Assembly: GCF_028292805.1 (NCBI RefSeq)
Contig: NZ_JAQGLS010000138.1
Span: forward strand, 1-36,549
DNA from: Ramlibacter sp.
GTDB lineage: Bacteria > Pseudomonadota > Gammaproteobacteria > Burkholderiales > Burkholderiaceae_C
Reading direction: 5' to 3'
DNA length: 36,549 nucleotides
The position numbers and the translations under genes are program-made. The notes under the pieces were generated by a model. That model saw only the letters and a list, made by a program, of their open reading frames with translations. It did no database searches and was not told the DNA's origin. Each line of letters begins with the position of its first letter. The first letter of the stretch is position 1. This document shows, in pieces, positions 8,324-18,959 of this stretch.

Positions 8324-9233
8324 CAACTGCCTTTCCGGGGACAGTGGCCAGCACCATGCCCGCCAACGCCGCCCCGAACGCCAGCAGCTGCATCCCGCTC
8401 AAACTTTCCCCCAGGACCAGCACGCCGACCAGCGCCGCCGAGATCGGCAGCATCACCGTGAACACGCCGGCCTGCGCCGCCGGCACCACCTTCAGGCCAG
8501 TCATCCACAGCCACACCGTCCAGATGCTGGCCGCCAGTGAATAGAACAGCAGCAGCATCCAGAGCCCCGGCGTGACGCCGGCGAAGTCGAAGCGCCAGGC
8601 CGCATACAGCCCGAACGGCGTGACCAGGACGAAGCCCCACAGGTTGATCAGCGAGGTAATGCGCTTGGGGCCCAGCGCCCCGGTGAGGGCCTTGCCGATC
8701 ACGGCATAGGCGGCCTCGCAGACGACGGCGGCGAACACCAGCAGGTTGCCGAGCCAGGTCCACGCACCGGCCGCCCCCTGCGCGCCGGTGTGCGCGCCCG
8801 GCCCGGCCAGCGCCAGCAAGCCGATGCCGGCGCCGGCGCAGACGATCGCCGCCCAGGTGCGGGGCGCGATCCGTTCGCGCAGGAAGATCCGGCTGAGGAT
8901 GGCGATGGCCGCGGGAATCGCCGCCATGATCGCGCCGGCCGACACGGCGCTGGTCATGCTGACCCCGAACAGCATGCAGATGGAGAACAGGAAGTTGCCC
9001 AGGAACGATTCCAGGAACAGCAGCCAGCGTGTGCGCGGCGCCAGCGCCGCTTCCTGCGGCGGCTTGCGCAGCCAGTGCAGCATGGCGGCGCCGCCGATGC
9101 CAAAGCGCAGCCAGGCCAGCAGGAACACCGGAATCGCCGCCACCAGCGGTTTGGACAGCGCCACGTAGCTGCCCACCAGGGCCATGCTCAGGGCGAGGCA
9201 GGCATAGGCGGCGGGGCGGGGCAGGGCACGCAT
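8298..9233 (-). CDS. EamA/DMT superfamily transporter
   Basis: Two repeats of hydrophobic helices; MRALPRPAAYACLALSMALVGSYVALSKPLVAAIPVFLLAWLRFGIGG. Start taken at CAT 9231-9233. Confidence 0.88.
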   Translation of the reverse strand: MRALPRPAAYACLALSMALVGSYVALSKPLVAAIPVFLLAWLRFGIGGAAMLHWLRKPPQEAALAPRTRWLLFLESFLGNFLFSICMLFGVSMTSAVSAGAIMAAIPAAIAILSRIFLRERIAPRTWAAIVCAGAGIGLLALAGPGAHTGAQGAAGAWTWLGNLLVFAAVVCEAAYAVIGKALTGALGPKRITSLINLWGFVLVTPFGLYAAWRFDFAGVTPGLWMLLLFYSLAASIWTVWLWMTGLKVVPAAQAGVFTVMLPISAALVGVLVLGESLSGMQLLAFGAALAGMVLATVPGKAVAGFPPARG

Positions 9234-9301
9234 CGGCACTCGAGGATCTGAGTTGCGCCGGATCATGCCTGAGGCCGCCGGTTTCACAGCGTCTCGCGGG
9301 T

Positions 9302-9380
9302 TTTTGCAGTGCGAAAAACGAAGATGGTGCGGCGCCGCAATGTTTCTCAACACAAGAAAGTTGATTTTGCATTGCGAAAA
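9302..9380. promoter_or_regulatory. Paired TTTTGCAKTGCGAAAA sites upstream of aceA
   Basis: 9302-9317 TTTTGCAGTGCGAAAA and 9365-9380 TTTTGCATTGCGAAAA; 15/16 identical, offset 63 bp. Confidence 0.55.
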
Positions 9381-9420
9381 GTGGCTCGCAAGCCATTGAT
9401 TCGACACGGAATAATATGAT

Positions 9421-9464
9421 GTCTTCTATAAGACATAAGAACATCAGGAAGTCTTCTACAAGAC
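9421..9464. promoter_or_regulatory. Paired GTCTT-N4-AAGAC sites upstream of aceA
   Basis: 9421-9434 GTCTTCTATAAGAC and 9451-9464 GTCTTCTACAAGAC; 13/14 identical, offset exactly 30 bp. Confidence 0.65.
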
Positions 9465-9529
9465 TTAAAGTTCATTCACTGCCGGAACACACCCCGGCCC
9501 CGGTTTTGGCAACTACCTTTGGAGTGAAC

Positions 9530-10855
<1,326 letters not shown>

Positions 10856-11039
10856 GCGTCGTTCCGGCGCAAGCGGGAACTCAAGCCTGGGCGCCCAGCC
10901 GGTCCTGCGTGGCGCCTGCGGGCGCGGTGCCCGCTCGGGGACGGCCCGGTCAAGGCCGACCTTCGAGCGACGTTGCGAGGCTCTGGTTTGGCATTTCCCC
11001 GCTCAGTACAGTCGAGCTTTCGCTGGGGAGGAGCCGGAC

Positions 11040-11227
11040 ATGACCTCGAACGAAGACAAGGCGGGGGGTGTTCAACCTGCGCGACCTCAGCGCCGAGCGC
11101 TGCCCCGACTGCGGCGGGCAACCGCATCGACAGCGAGAACATCGACGAGAACTTCGAGGTCGAAAAGCAGACCGTGATCACCGAATGCCCGACCTGCGCC
11201 GGCACCGGCGTGGAGCCGGCGGGTTAG
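11040..11227 (+). pseudogene. Small two-CPxCxG zinc-ribbon protein with two apparent +1 frameshifts
   Basis: MTSNEDKAGG (frame of 11040) then FNLRDLSAERCPDCGG (frame of 11068) then NRIDSENIDENFEVEKQTVITECPTCAGTGVEPAG (frame of 10973). Switches coincide with GGGGGG at 11063-11068 and GGG at 11116-11118. Confidence 0.5.
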
Positions 11228-11275
11228 AATTTGGGCCATCCGAGCCCTGACAAGAGCGAGAAAGGCAACCCGGTG

Positions 11276-11317
11276 ATGACACCGCGAACTACCACGGAAG
11301 CTCCCACGGTCCTGTGA
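11276..11317 (+). CDS. Putative threonine-rich leader peptide of thrS, MTPRTTTEAPTVL
   Basis: atg aca ccg cga act acc acg gaa gct ccc acg gtc ctg tga: 5 Thr in 13 codons including three consecutive; purine-rich GAGAAAGG at 11258-11265; in-frame GTG at 11273 is an alternative start. Confidence 0.8.
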   Translation: MTPRTTTEAPTVL

Positions 11318-11392
11318 GGCCGCGTAGTCGCGTGCACCGAGTTGCCCTCCCCAACTGAAAAGCGCGGCTGCATGTCGCGCTTTTTTGTTTTT
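11283..11392 (+). promoter_or_regulatory. Transcription attenuator leader of thrS (alternative hairpins plus terminator)
   Basis: 1:2 CGCGAACTAC (11283-11292)/GTAGTCGCG (11324-11332); 2:3 GCCGCG (11319-11324)/CGCGGC (11363-11368), enclosing AGTTG/CAACT (11340-11344/11352-11356); 3:4 terminator AAAAGCGCG (11358-11366)/CGCGCTTTT (11376-11384). Confidence 0.75.
11358..11392 (+). terminator. Intrinsic terminator (attenuator) immediately before thrS
   Basis: AAAAGCGCG-gctgcatgt-CGCGCTTTT, perfect 9-bp stem, followed by TTTTTTGTTTTT. Confidence 0.85.
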
Positions 11393-11414
11393 CGCACCCG
11401 GACCAACGCATTCC

Positions 11415-13322
11415 ATGATCCAGATCACGCTTCCCGACGGCTCCCGCCGCGAGTACCCGGCCCCGGTGACGGTCGCCGACGTCGCCGCTTCGATCGGCCC
11501 CGGCCTGGCCAAGGCGGCGCTGGCCGGCAAGGTCAACGGCAAGGTCGTCGACACTTCGGCCGTCATTCCGGACGGCGCCCAGGTGGCGATCGTCACGGCC
11601 AAGGACCCCGAAGGCCTGGACGTGATCCGCCACTCCACGGCGCACCTGCTGGCCTACGCGGTCAAAGAGCTGTTTCCGCAGGCGCAGGTCACGATCGGCC
11701 CGGTGATCGAGAACGGCTTCTATTACGACTTCGCGTACCAGCGGCCCTTCACCCCCGACGACCTGGTCGCCATCGAAAGGCGCATGGCCGAGCTTGCCGC
11801 CAAGGATGAGCCGGTCACGCGCAGGGTGCTGCCGCGCGACGAGGCCGTGGCCCATTTCAAGGGCATCGGCGAGGCCTACAAGGCCGAGATCATCGGCAGC
11901 ATCCCGGCCGGCGAGGACGTCTCGCTGTATGCCGAAGGCAAGTTCGAGGACCTGTGCCGCGGCCCGCACGTGCCCAGCACCGGCAAGCTCAGGCACTTCA
12001 AGCTGATGAAGGTGGCCGGCGCCTACTGGCGTGGCGACCACCGCAACGAGATGCTGCAGCGGGTCTACGGCACCGCCTGGGCCAGCAAGGAGGAGCTGCA
12101 GCAGTACCTGCTCATGCTGGAGGAGGCAGAGAAGCGCGACCACCGCAAGCTGGGCCGCGAACTGGACCTGTTCCACATCGACGACCACGCGCCAGGCGTC
12201 GTGTTCTGGCACCCGCGCGGCTGGGCGCTGTGGCAGGAGGTCGAGCAATACATGCGGCGCGTGTACCGCGACAACGGCTACCTGGAAGTCAAGGGTCCGC
12301 AGCTGCTGGACAAGACGCTGTGGGAAAAGACCGGCCACTGGGACAAGTACCGCGACAACATGTTCACGACGGAGTCGGAAAAGCGCGAGTACGCGCTCAA
12401 GCCGATGAACTGCCCCGGCCACATCCTGATCTACAAGCAGGGCATCAAGAGCTACCGCGACCTGCCGCTGCGCTACGGCGAGTTCGGCCAGTGCCACCGC
12501 AACGAGCCGACTGGCTCCCTGCACGGCATCATGCGGGTGCGCGGCTTCACCCAGGACGACGGCCACATCTTCTGCACGGAAGACCACATCCTGCCGGAGT
12601 GCACTGCGTACACGACGCTGCTGCAGAAGGTGTACCGCGACTTCGGCTTCGAGCACATCATCTACAAGGTCGCGACCCGGCCGGCGGCGCGCATCGGCTC
12701 CGACGAGAGCTGGGACAAGGCCGAGCACGCCCTGATGGAAAGCCTGCGGGCGTCCGGCTGCGAGTTCGAGGTCTCGCCGGGCGACGGCGCCTTCTACGGC
12801 CCGAAGATCGAGTACACGCTCAAGGACGCCATCGGCCGCCAATGGCAGTGCGGCACGATGCAGGTCGATTTCTCCATGCCCGAGCGGCTCGACGCGGAAT
12901 ACGTGGGCGAGGACGGCGCCCGCCACCGTCCGGTCATGCTGCACCGGGCGATTGTCGGCAGCATGGAGCGCTTCATCGGCATCCTGATCGAACAGCACGC
13001 CGGCGCGCTGCCGGCATGGCTGGCGCCGGTGCAGGCGGTGCTGTTGAACATCACCGACGGACAGGCCGATTACGTGCGGGATGTTGCCAAAGCTTTGCAG
13101 AATCAAGGGCTTAGGGTGGCGACCGATCTGCGCAACGAGAAAATTACGTATAAAATACGCGAGCATTCGCTGCAAAAGCCGCCTTACCTCCTCGTCGTCG
13201 GCGAGAAAGAGAAGGCGGCCGGTGCCGTCGCAGTGCGCGCCCGGGGCAATCAGGACCTCGGCGTGATGTCCCTCGAAGCGTTCCAGAAACGGATTGCCGA
13301 AGACATCGCAGGCAAGAGCTGA
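11415..13322 (+). CDS. thrS: Threonyl-tRNA synthetase
   Basis: [28 protein letters not shown] (TGS), [26 protein letters not shown]. Confidence 0.98.
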   Translation: MIQITLPDGSRREYPAPVTVADVAASIGPGLAKAALAGKVNGKVVDTSAVIPDGAQVAIVTAKDPEGLDVIRHSTAHLLAYAVKELFPQAQVTIGPVIENGFYYDFAYQRPFTPDDLVAIERRMAELAAKDEPVTRRVLPRDEAVAHFKGIGEAYKAEIIGSIPAGEDVSLYAEGKFEDLCRGPHVPSTGKLRHFKLMKVAGAYWRGDHRNEMLQRVYGTAWASKEELQQYLLMLEEAEKRDHRKLGRELDLFHIDDHAPGVVFWHPRGWALWQEVEQYMRRVYRDNGYLEVKGPQLLDKTLWEKTGHWDKYRDNMFTTESEKREYALKPMNCPGHILIYKQGIKSYRDLPLRYGEFGQCHRNEPTGSLHGIMRVRGFTQDDGHIFCTEDHILPECTAYTTLLQKVYRDFGFEHIIYKVATRPAARIGSDESWDKAEHALMESLRASGCEFEVSPGDGAFYGPKIEYTLKDAIGRQWQCGTMQVDFSMPERLDAEYVGEDGARHRPVMLHRAIVGSMERFIGILIEQHAGALPAWLAPVQAVLLNITDGQADYVRDVAKALQNQGLRVATDLRNEKITYKIREHSLQKPPYLLVVGEKEKAAGAVAVRARGNQDLGVMSLEAFQKRIAEDIAGKS

Positions 13323-13397
13323 TTGAGCTGCTGCCCGCGCGTACCAACACGGTGATGCTACATATTTCGTAGCTTATAGAATTGAAGGACTCGAACC

Positions 13398-14012
13398 ATC
13401 GCTACTGAATTTCGCGACCGCCGCCACCGCGAGGAGCGCAAGCACCGCCTGAACCGGGAGATCATGGCCCCGGAAGTCCGCCTCAGCGGGGTCAACAACG
13501 AACCCCTGGGCATCGTCAACATCACCGAGGCATTGCGCCTTGCCGGTGAAGCGGACGTTGACCTGGTCGAAATTGCCGCCACTGCAGTCCCTCCGGTCTG
13601 CCGGTTGATGGACTACGGCAAGTTCAAGTACCAGGAGCAGAAGAAGGCAGCGGAAGCGAAGGCCAAGCAAACGGTCATCGAGATCAAGGAAGTCAAGTTC
13701 CGACCCGGCACCGACGACGGTGACTACAACATCAAGCTGCGGAACATCCGCCGCTTTTTGGCCGAAGGCGACAAGTGCAAGATCACGCTGCGGTTCCGCG
13801 GCCGCGAGATCACGCACCAGGAAATCGGCGTGGCGCTGCTCAATCGGCTGCGCGACGACCTGGCGGACACGATCCTCGTGGAGCAGTTCCCCAAGCTGGA
13901 AGGCCGGCAGATGGTCATGATGATCGCGCCAGGCAAAAAGAAGCCGGCGGCCACCAAGGCCGCCGAGGGTGCCGCCGCCGCCGCTCCGGTGACGACGACG
14001 CCGTCGACGTAA
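13398..14012 (+). CDS. infC: Translation initiation factor IF-3, probable AUC start codon
   Basis: In-frame TGA at 13383; SD GAAGGA at 13384-13389; atc gct act gaa ttt cgc gac = [40 protein letters not shown]; no ATG/GTG/TTG before the internal Met at 13464. Confidence 0.9.
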   Translation: MATEFRDRRHREERKHRLNREIMAPEVRLSGVNNEPLGIVNITEALRLAGEADVDLVEIAATAVPPVCRLMDYGKFKYQEQKKAAEAKAKQTVIEIKEVKFRPGTDDGDYNIKLRNIRRFLAEGDKCKITLRFRGREITHQEIGVALLNRLRDDLADTILVEQFPKLEGRQMVMMIAPGKKKPAATKAAEGAAAAAPVTTTPST

Positions 14013-14057
14013 ATAGTTTCAGAGCCATCACGGTTTGGTCGCCGCGGTGGTGGTGAA

Positions 14058-14077
14058 GGAAGGGCTTTGGCCCTTCC
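14058..14077 (+). promoter_or_regulatory. Hairpin in the infC-rpmI intergenic leader
   Basis: GGAAGGGC-tttg-GCCCTTCC, perfect 8-bp stem and tetraloop in a 166-bp gap before rpmI. Confidence 0.5.
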
Positions 14078-14178
14078 ACCCGGCGCACCCCAGGGTTCGC
14101 CAAATAGTGGCTCGAGGCTCTCAAGACGCGGTCTTTTCCGCGGCGCCTCACGAGCACGAACGAAGAAGGAGCATTCAC

Positions 14179-14382
14179 ATGCCCAAGATGAAGACCAAGA
14201 GCGGTGCGAAGAAGCGCTTCCGCGTCCGTCCCGGTGGGACGGTCAAGCGCGGCCAGGCCTTCAAGCGTCACATCCTGACCAAGAAGTCCACCAAGACCAA
14301 GCGCCACCTGCGTGGCTCGGTTGCCGTGCATGAGACCAACATGGGTCACATGGCGCAAATGCTGCCGTTCGCCGGCCTTTAA
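14179..14382 (+). CDS. rpmI: 50S ribosomal protein L35
   Basis: [46 protein letters not shown]. Confidence 0.98.
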   Translation: MPKMKTKSGAKKRFRVRPGGTVKRGQAFKRHILTKKSTKTKRHLRGSVAVHETNMGHMAQMLPFAGL

Positions 14383-14406
14383 CCCACAGACGAAAGGAAA
14401 ACTCAC

Positions 14407-14766
14407 ATGCCTCGCGTCAAACGTGGTGTAACGGCTCGCGCCCGACACAAGAAGGTTCTCGCCCTCGCCAAGGGCTTCCGCGGCCGCCGCGGCAACGTCT
14501 ATCGCATCGCCAAACAGGCGGTGATGAAGGCGGGCCAGTATGCGTACCGTGACCGCCGTGCCAAGAAGCGTGTCTTCCGCCAGCTGTGGATCGCCCGTAT
14601 CAACGCCGCCGCGCGCCTGAACGGGATGACTTACAGCCAGTTCGCCAACGGGATCCGCAAGGCCGGCATCGAGATCGACCGCAAGGTTCTCGCCGATATC
14701 GCCTATCACGACCCCGCGGCGTTTGCCGGCATCGTGGAGCAAGTCAAGGCCAAGCTGGCTGCTTGA
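14407..14766 (+). CDS. rplT: 50S ribosomal protein L20
   Basis: [70 protein letters not shown]. Confidence 0.98.
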   Translation: MPRVKRGVTARARHKKVLALAKGFRGRRGNVYRIAKQAVMKAGQYAYRDRRAKKRVFRQLWIARINAAARLNGMTYSQFANGIRKAGIEIDRKVLADIAYHDPAAFAGIVEQVKAKLAA

Positions 14767-14814
14767 GTTCACGGTAGGCGCACCCGCAAGGGAGCGCCTG
14801 GTGTCAACCACAGG

Positions 14815-14855
14815 ACGGGGCTAGGGCTGCAAGGCGCTAGCCCCGTTTTCTTTTT
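14815..14855 (+). terminator. Intrinsic terminator/attenuator between rplT and pheS
   Basis: ACGGGGCTAG (14815-14824) / CTAGCCCCGT (14837-14846), perfect 10-bp stem, then TTTTCTTTTT, 4 bp before the pheS ATG. Confidence 0.82.
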
Positions 14856-14858
14856 CCC

Positions 14859-15917
14859 ATGACCACAGAACACGAAGCCATCATCGAGTCGGCCCGCGCG
14901 GCCTTCGCCGGCGCGGCCACGCCCGCGGAACTGGAAAACGCCAAGGCGCAGTTCATCGGCAAGTCCGGCCGCATCACCGAGCTGATGAAGGGCCTGGCCG
15001 CGTTGCCGGTCGACGAGAAGAAGTCGCGCGGCGCCGCCATCAACCAGGCCAAGCAGGCGATCGAAGCCGCGCTGGGCGAGCGCCGCCAGGCGCTGGCCGA
15101 CGCCGAACTCGAAGCGCAGCTCGAAGCCGAGGCGCTCGACGTCTCGCTGCCGGGGCGCGTGCGCGAACCGGGCGGCCTGCACCCGGTCTCCCTGACCCTG
15201 GAGCGCATCGAGCAGATCTTTGCCAGCATGGGTTTCGCCGTGGCCGACGGCCCCGAGATCGAGAGCGACTGGCACAGCTTCACCTCGCTCAACAACCCGC
15301 CCAACCACCCGGCGCGCTCGATGCAGGACACGTTCTACGTGGACATCGATGGCGACGACGGCATCCCCTACAACCTGCGCCCGCACACCAGCCCGATGCA
15401 GGTGCGCTACGCCCACGCGCACATCAAGAAATACGCCGAAGCGGTCAAGCGCGGCGAAGCGATGCCCGAGATCCGCGTGATCGCCCCCGGCCGCACCTAC
15501 CGCGTCGACAGCGACGCGACGCACTCGCCGATGTTCCACCAGTGCGAAGGCCTGTGGCTGGGCGAGAACGTCAGCTTCAAGGACCTGAAGGTCGTCTTCA
15601 CCGATTTTTGCCGCACCTTCTTCGAAAGCGACGACCTGGCGCTGCGCTTTCGGCCCAGCTTCTTCCCGTTCACCGAGCCCAGCGCCGAGATTGACATCCA
15701 GTTCCAGAGCGGGCCGCTGGCCGGCCGCTGGCTGGAAGTGGCAGGTTCCGGCCAGGTGCACCCGCAAGTGGTGCGCAACATGGGGCTGGACCCGGAAAAG
15801 CACATCGGCTTCGCGTTCGGCATGGGACCGGACCGGCTGACCATGCTGCGCTACGGGGTGAGTGACCTGCGCCTGTTCTTCGACGGCGACATCCGTTTCC
15901 TGCGCCAGTTCCGCTGA
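14859..15917 (+). CDS. pheS: Phenylalanyl-tRNA synthetase alpha subunit
   Basis: [47 protein letters not shown]. Confidence 0.98.
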   Translation: MTTEHEAIIESARAAFAGAATPAELENAKAQFIGKSGRITELMKGLAALPVDEKKSRGAAINQAKQAIEAALGERRQALADAELEAQLEAEALDVSLPGRVREPGGLHPVSLTLERIEQIFASMGFAVADGPEIESDWHSFTSLNNPPNHPARSMQDTFYVDIDGDDGIPYNLRPHTSPMQVRYAHAHIKKYAEAVKRGEAMPEIRVIAPGRTYRVDSDATHSPMFHQCEGLWLGENVSFKDLKVVFTDFCRTFFESDDLALRFRPSFFPFTEPSAEIDIQFQSGPLAGRWLEVAGSGQVHPQVVRNMGLDPEKHIGFAFGMGPDRLTMLRYGVSDLRLFFDGDIRFLRQFR

Positions 15918-15938
15918 TTCACCGATCCAAAGACGTTC

Positions 15939-18353
15939 ATGCAATTCCCCGAGTCCTGGTTGCGCGCGTTCTGCAACCCGCCGCTGTCCACGCAAGAGAT
16001 CGCCGACGTGCTCACCATGGGTGGGCTGGAGGTGGAGGACCTGCGCCCGCTGGCACCGCCGTTCAGCCTGGTCGTGGTCGGCGAGATCAAGGAAGCCGTC
16101 CAGCACCCCAACGCCGACCGCCTGCGCGTGTGCCAGGTGGACGTGGGGCGGGGCGCCTTGCTCAGCATCGTCTGCGGCGCGCCCAATGCGCGCGTCGGCA
16201 TCCGCGTGCCGACCGCGCTGGTCGGCGCCGAACTGCCGCCGGGCGAGGACGGCAAGCCGTTCGCCATCAAGCGGGGCTTGCTGCGCGGCGTCGAGAGCCA
16301 GGGCATGCTGTGCTCGGCGCGCGAATTGAAGCTGAGCGAAGACCACGGCGGCCTGCTGGAGCTGGCGGCGGACACGCCGATCGGGGCCAACGTGCGCGAC
16401 GTGCTCAAGCTCGATGACCACGTCTTCACGCTCAAGCTCACGCCCAACCTGGCCCATGCGCTCAGCGTGTACGGCGTGGCGCGCGAGCTGTCTGCGCTGA
16501 CCGGTGCGCCGCTGCAGCAGCCGGAATTCGCGCCGGTGCCGACCAGGAATGACGCCAGGCTCAAGGTCACCGTCAGCGCGCCCGACCTGTGCGGGCGTTT
16601 TTCGGGCCGCGTGATCCGCAACGTCGACACCAGGGCGAAGACGCCCCAGTGGATGGTGGAACGCCTGGCCGGTTGCGGCCAGCGCAGCGTCACCGCGCTG
16701 GTGGACATCTCCAACTACGTGATGTTCGAGTTCGGCCGGCCCTCGCACATCTTTGACCTGGACAAGATCCACGGCGGCCTCGACGTGCGCTGGGGCCGTC
16801 CCGGCGAGCAGCTCAAGCTGCTCAATGGCACGACGATCACGGTGGACGAGAAGGTCGGCGTGATCGCCGACGACGCCCAGGTGGAGTCGCTGGCCGGCAT
16901 CATGGGCGGCGACGGCACGGCCGTCTCCGACGACACCCGCAACGTCTACGTCGAAGCCGCGTTCTGGTGGCCGCAAGCGGTGCAAGGCCGCTCGCGCCGC
17001 TACAACTTCTCCACCGACGCCGGCCACCGCTTCGAGCGCGGCGTCGACCCCAGCCTGACGGTTGCCCACATCGAGCACGTCACCCGCCTGGTGATCGAGA
17101 TCTGCGGCGGCGAAGCCGGCCCCATGGACGACCAGGTGCTGCGCCAGCCCGAGCGCCAGCCGGTGCAACTGCGCGTCGCCCGCGCTGCCAAGGTGATCGG
17201 CATGCCGGTGACCGAGGCCCAGTGCCTGGACGCGTTCCGCCGGCTGGGCCTGCCGGCGAGCGCCGCCGACGGGGTGGTGACGGTCACGCCGCCGCCTTAC
17301 CGCTTCGACCTCGCCATCGAGGAAGACCTGATCGAGGAGGTGGTGCGGATCATCGGCTACGACCAGCTGCCGACCACGCCGCCGCTGGCACCCATCACGG
17401 CCAAGCTTCCGCCGGAAAACCGCCGCGGCCGATTTGCGATCCGCCGCCTGCTGGCGGCCCTGGGCTACCAGGAGACGATCAACTTCAGATTCGTCGAGGC
17501 GCACTGGGAACGGGAGCTGGCCGGCAACCCCGATCCGATCAAGCTGCTCAATCCCATCGCCAGCCAGATGAGCGTGATGCGCTCCTCGCTGCTCGGCTCG
17601 CTGCTGCAGGTGCTCAAGTTCAACCTGGACCGCAAGGCCGAGAGGGTGCGCGTGTTCGAGCTGGGCCGGGTGTTCCTGCGTGATGCCTCGGTGCCGACCA
17701 CCGACCGCACCGTGCATGGCGTGCACCAGCCGATGAAGGTGGCAGGCCTGGCCTACGGCGCCGCCGACGGACTGCAGTGGGCGCGCAAGGCCGGCGCCGT
17801 CGACTTCTACGACCTCAAGGGCGACGTGCAGGCGCTGCTGGCGCCGCTGCAGGCCGAGTTCGTGCCCTTCGCGCATCCGGCGATGCATCCCGGGCGTTGC
17901 GCGGCGGTGCGCATCGACGGCCACGAGGTCGGCGTGATCGGAGAGCTGCATCCGCGCTGGCGCCAGCAGTGGGAACTGCCGCACACGCCGCTGCTGTTCG
18001 AGATCGATCTGGACGCCGTCGCTGCCCGCCGCATCCCTGCCTTCGAGCCGGTGCCGAAGTTCCAGCCGGCCGAGCGTGACATCGCCGTCATCGTGGCCGA
18101 CAGCGTGACGCACGACGCCCTGCTGCGCGCCATCCGTGCCGCCGACACCGGGCTGCTGCGCGACGCGATGCTGTTCGACGTGTACAAGCCGCAGCATGCC
18201 GCCGGCGGCCTCCATGCCGGGGAGAAAAGCCTGGCAGTGCGCTTGACGCTGGGCAGTGCCGCAGCCACACTGACCGACGACCAGATCGAGGCTGCAGTGC
18301 GGGCCATCCTGGAGCGCATCACGATCCAGCTCGGCGGCCGCCTGAGGGGGTGA
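15939..18353 (+). CDS. pheT: Phenylalanyl-tRNA synthetase beta subunit
   Basis: MQFPESWLRAFCNPPLSTQEIADVLTMGGLEVEDL, tRNA-binding domain, C-terminal anticodon-binding domain. Confidence 0.98.
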   Translation: MQFPESWLRAFCNPPLSTQEIADVLTMGGLEVEDLRPLAPPFSLVVVGEIKEAVQHPNADRLRVCQVDVGRGALLSIVCGAPNARVGIRVPTALVGAELPPGEDGKPFAIKRGLLRGVESQGMLCSARELKLSEDHGGLLELAADTPIGANVRDVLKLDDHVFTLKLTPNLAHALSVYGVARELSALTGAPLQQPEFAPVPTRNDARLKVTVSAPDLCGRFSGRVIRNVDTRAKTPQWMVERLAGCGQRSVTALVDISNYVMFEFGRPSHIFDLDKIHGGLDVRWGRPGEQLKLLNGTTITVDEKVGVIADDAQVESLAGIMGGDGTAVSDDTRNVYVEAAFWWPQAVQGRSRRYNFSTDAGHRFERGVDPSLTVAHIEHVTRLVIEICGGEAGPMDDQVLRQPERQPVQLRVARAAKVIGMPVTEAQCLDAFRRLGLPASAADGVVTVTPPPYRFDLAIEEDLIEEVVRIIGYDQLPTTPPLAPITAKLPPENRRGRFAIRRLLAALGYQETINFRFVEAHWERELAGNPDPIKLLNPIASQMSVMRSSLLGSLLQVLKFNLDRKAERVRVFELGRVFLRDASVPTTDRTVHGVHQPMKVAGLAYGAADGLQWARKAGAVDFYDLKGDVQALLAPLQAEFVPFAHPAMHPGRCAAVRIDGHEVGVIGELHPRWRQQWELPHTPLLFEIDLDAVAARRIPAFEPVPKFQPAERDIAVIVADSVTHDALLRAIRAADTGLLRDAMLFDVYKPQHAAGGLHAGEKSLAVRLTLGSAAATLTDDQIEAAVRAILERITIQLGGRLRG

Positions 18354-18404
18354 CGGGTGGACGACCTGACAACAACAACAAGAGCAGTGAAGGAAGAGGA
18401 CACC

Positions 18405-18740
18405 ATGGAGTTTGCCGTCGAAAGCCTGGAGACCCCGGCGTTGACGAAGGCCCAGCTGGCCGAACTCCTGTTCGAGCAGATCGGCTTGAACAAGCGCGAG
18501 TCCAAGGACATGATCGATGCTTTCTTCGACCTGATCGCCACCAGCCTGGTGGACGGCCAGGACGTCAAGATTTCCGGCTTCGGCAACTTCCAGATCCGCA
18601 CCAAGGCGCCGCGGCCCGGACGCAACCCTCGCACTGGCGAGGCAATCCCGATCGGCGCCCGACGCGTGGTGACGTTCCATGCCAGCCACAAGCTCAAGGA
18701 ACAGATCCAGGGGCCGGGCACTGCGGCCGAGGCAGCCTGA
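18405..18740 (+). CDS. ihfA: Integration host factor alpha subunit
   Basis: [32 protein letters not shown]...[47 protein letters not shown], directly after pheT. Confidence 0.97.
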   Translation: MEFAVESLETPALTKAQLAELLFEQIGLNKRESKDMIDAFFDLIATSLVDGQDVKISGFGNFQIRTKAPRPGRNPRTGEAIPIGARRVVTFHASHKLKEQIQGPGTAAEAA

Positions 18741-18959
18741 CGGGCTCATCCCGGACTTGGCCAGGCATCCACTCTGCGATGGCGCAACCGCTGCAGGGAG
18801 TGCGGCTCGGGGGCCGCATTGACGGGGCGCTGTAGACCCAGGGTCGCCCCCATCCATCGTCACAAAAAGCAACGTGGGCCCGCTGGCGGCCGGCCGCGCT
18901 TTGCAGCTGCGGCCTCTTAGAGTAACCTTGCAGCTTTCTCTCCTAGTAGATTGATTTCA

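Noticed and set aside
9416-9529. Isocitrate lyase start at 9416 as in the ORF track
   Set aside because: The extension translates the operator repeats; conserved start [12 protein letters not shown] is at 9530.
14769-18872. 1367-aa ORF antisense to pheS-pheT-ihfA
   Set aside because: High-GC shadow ORF: opposite strand has unmistakable pheS, pheT and ihfA; translation is His/Arg/Gln-rich with no domain signal.
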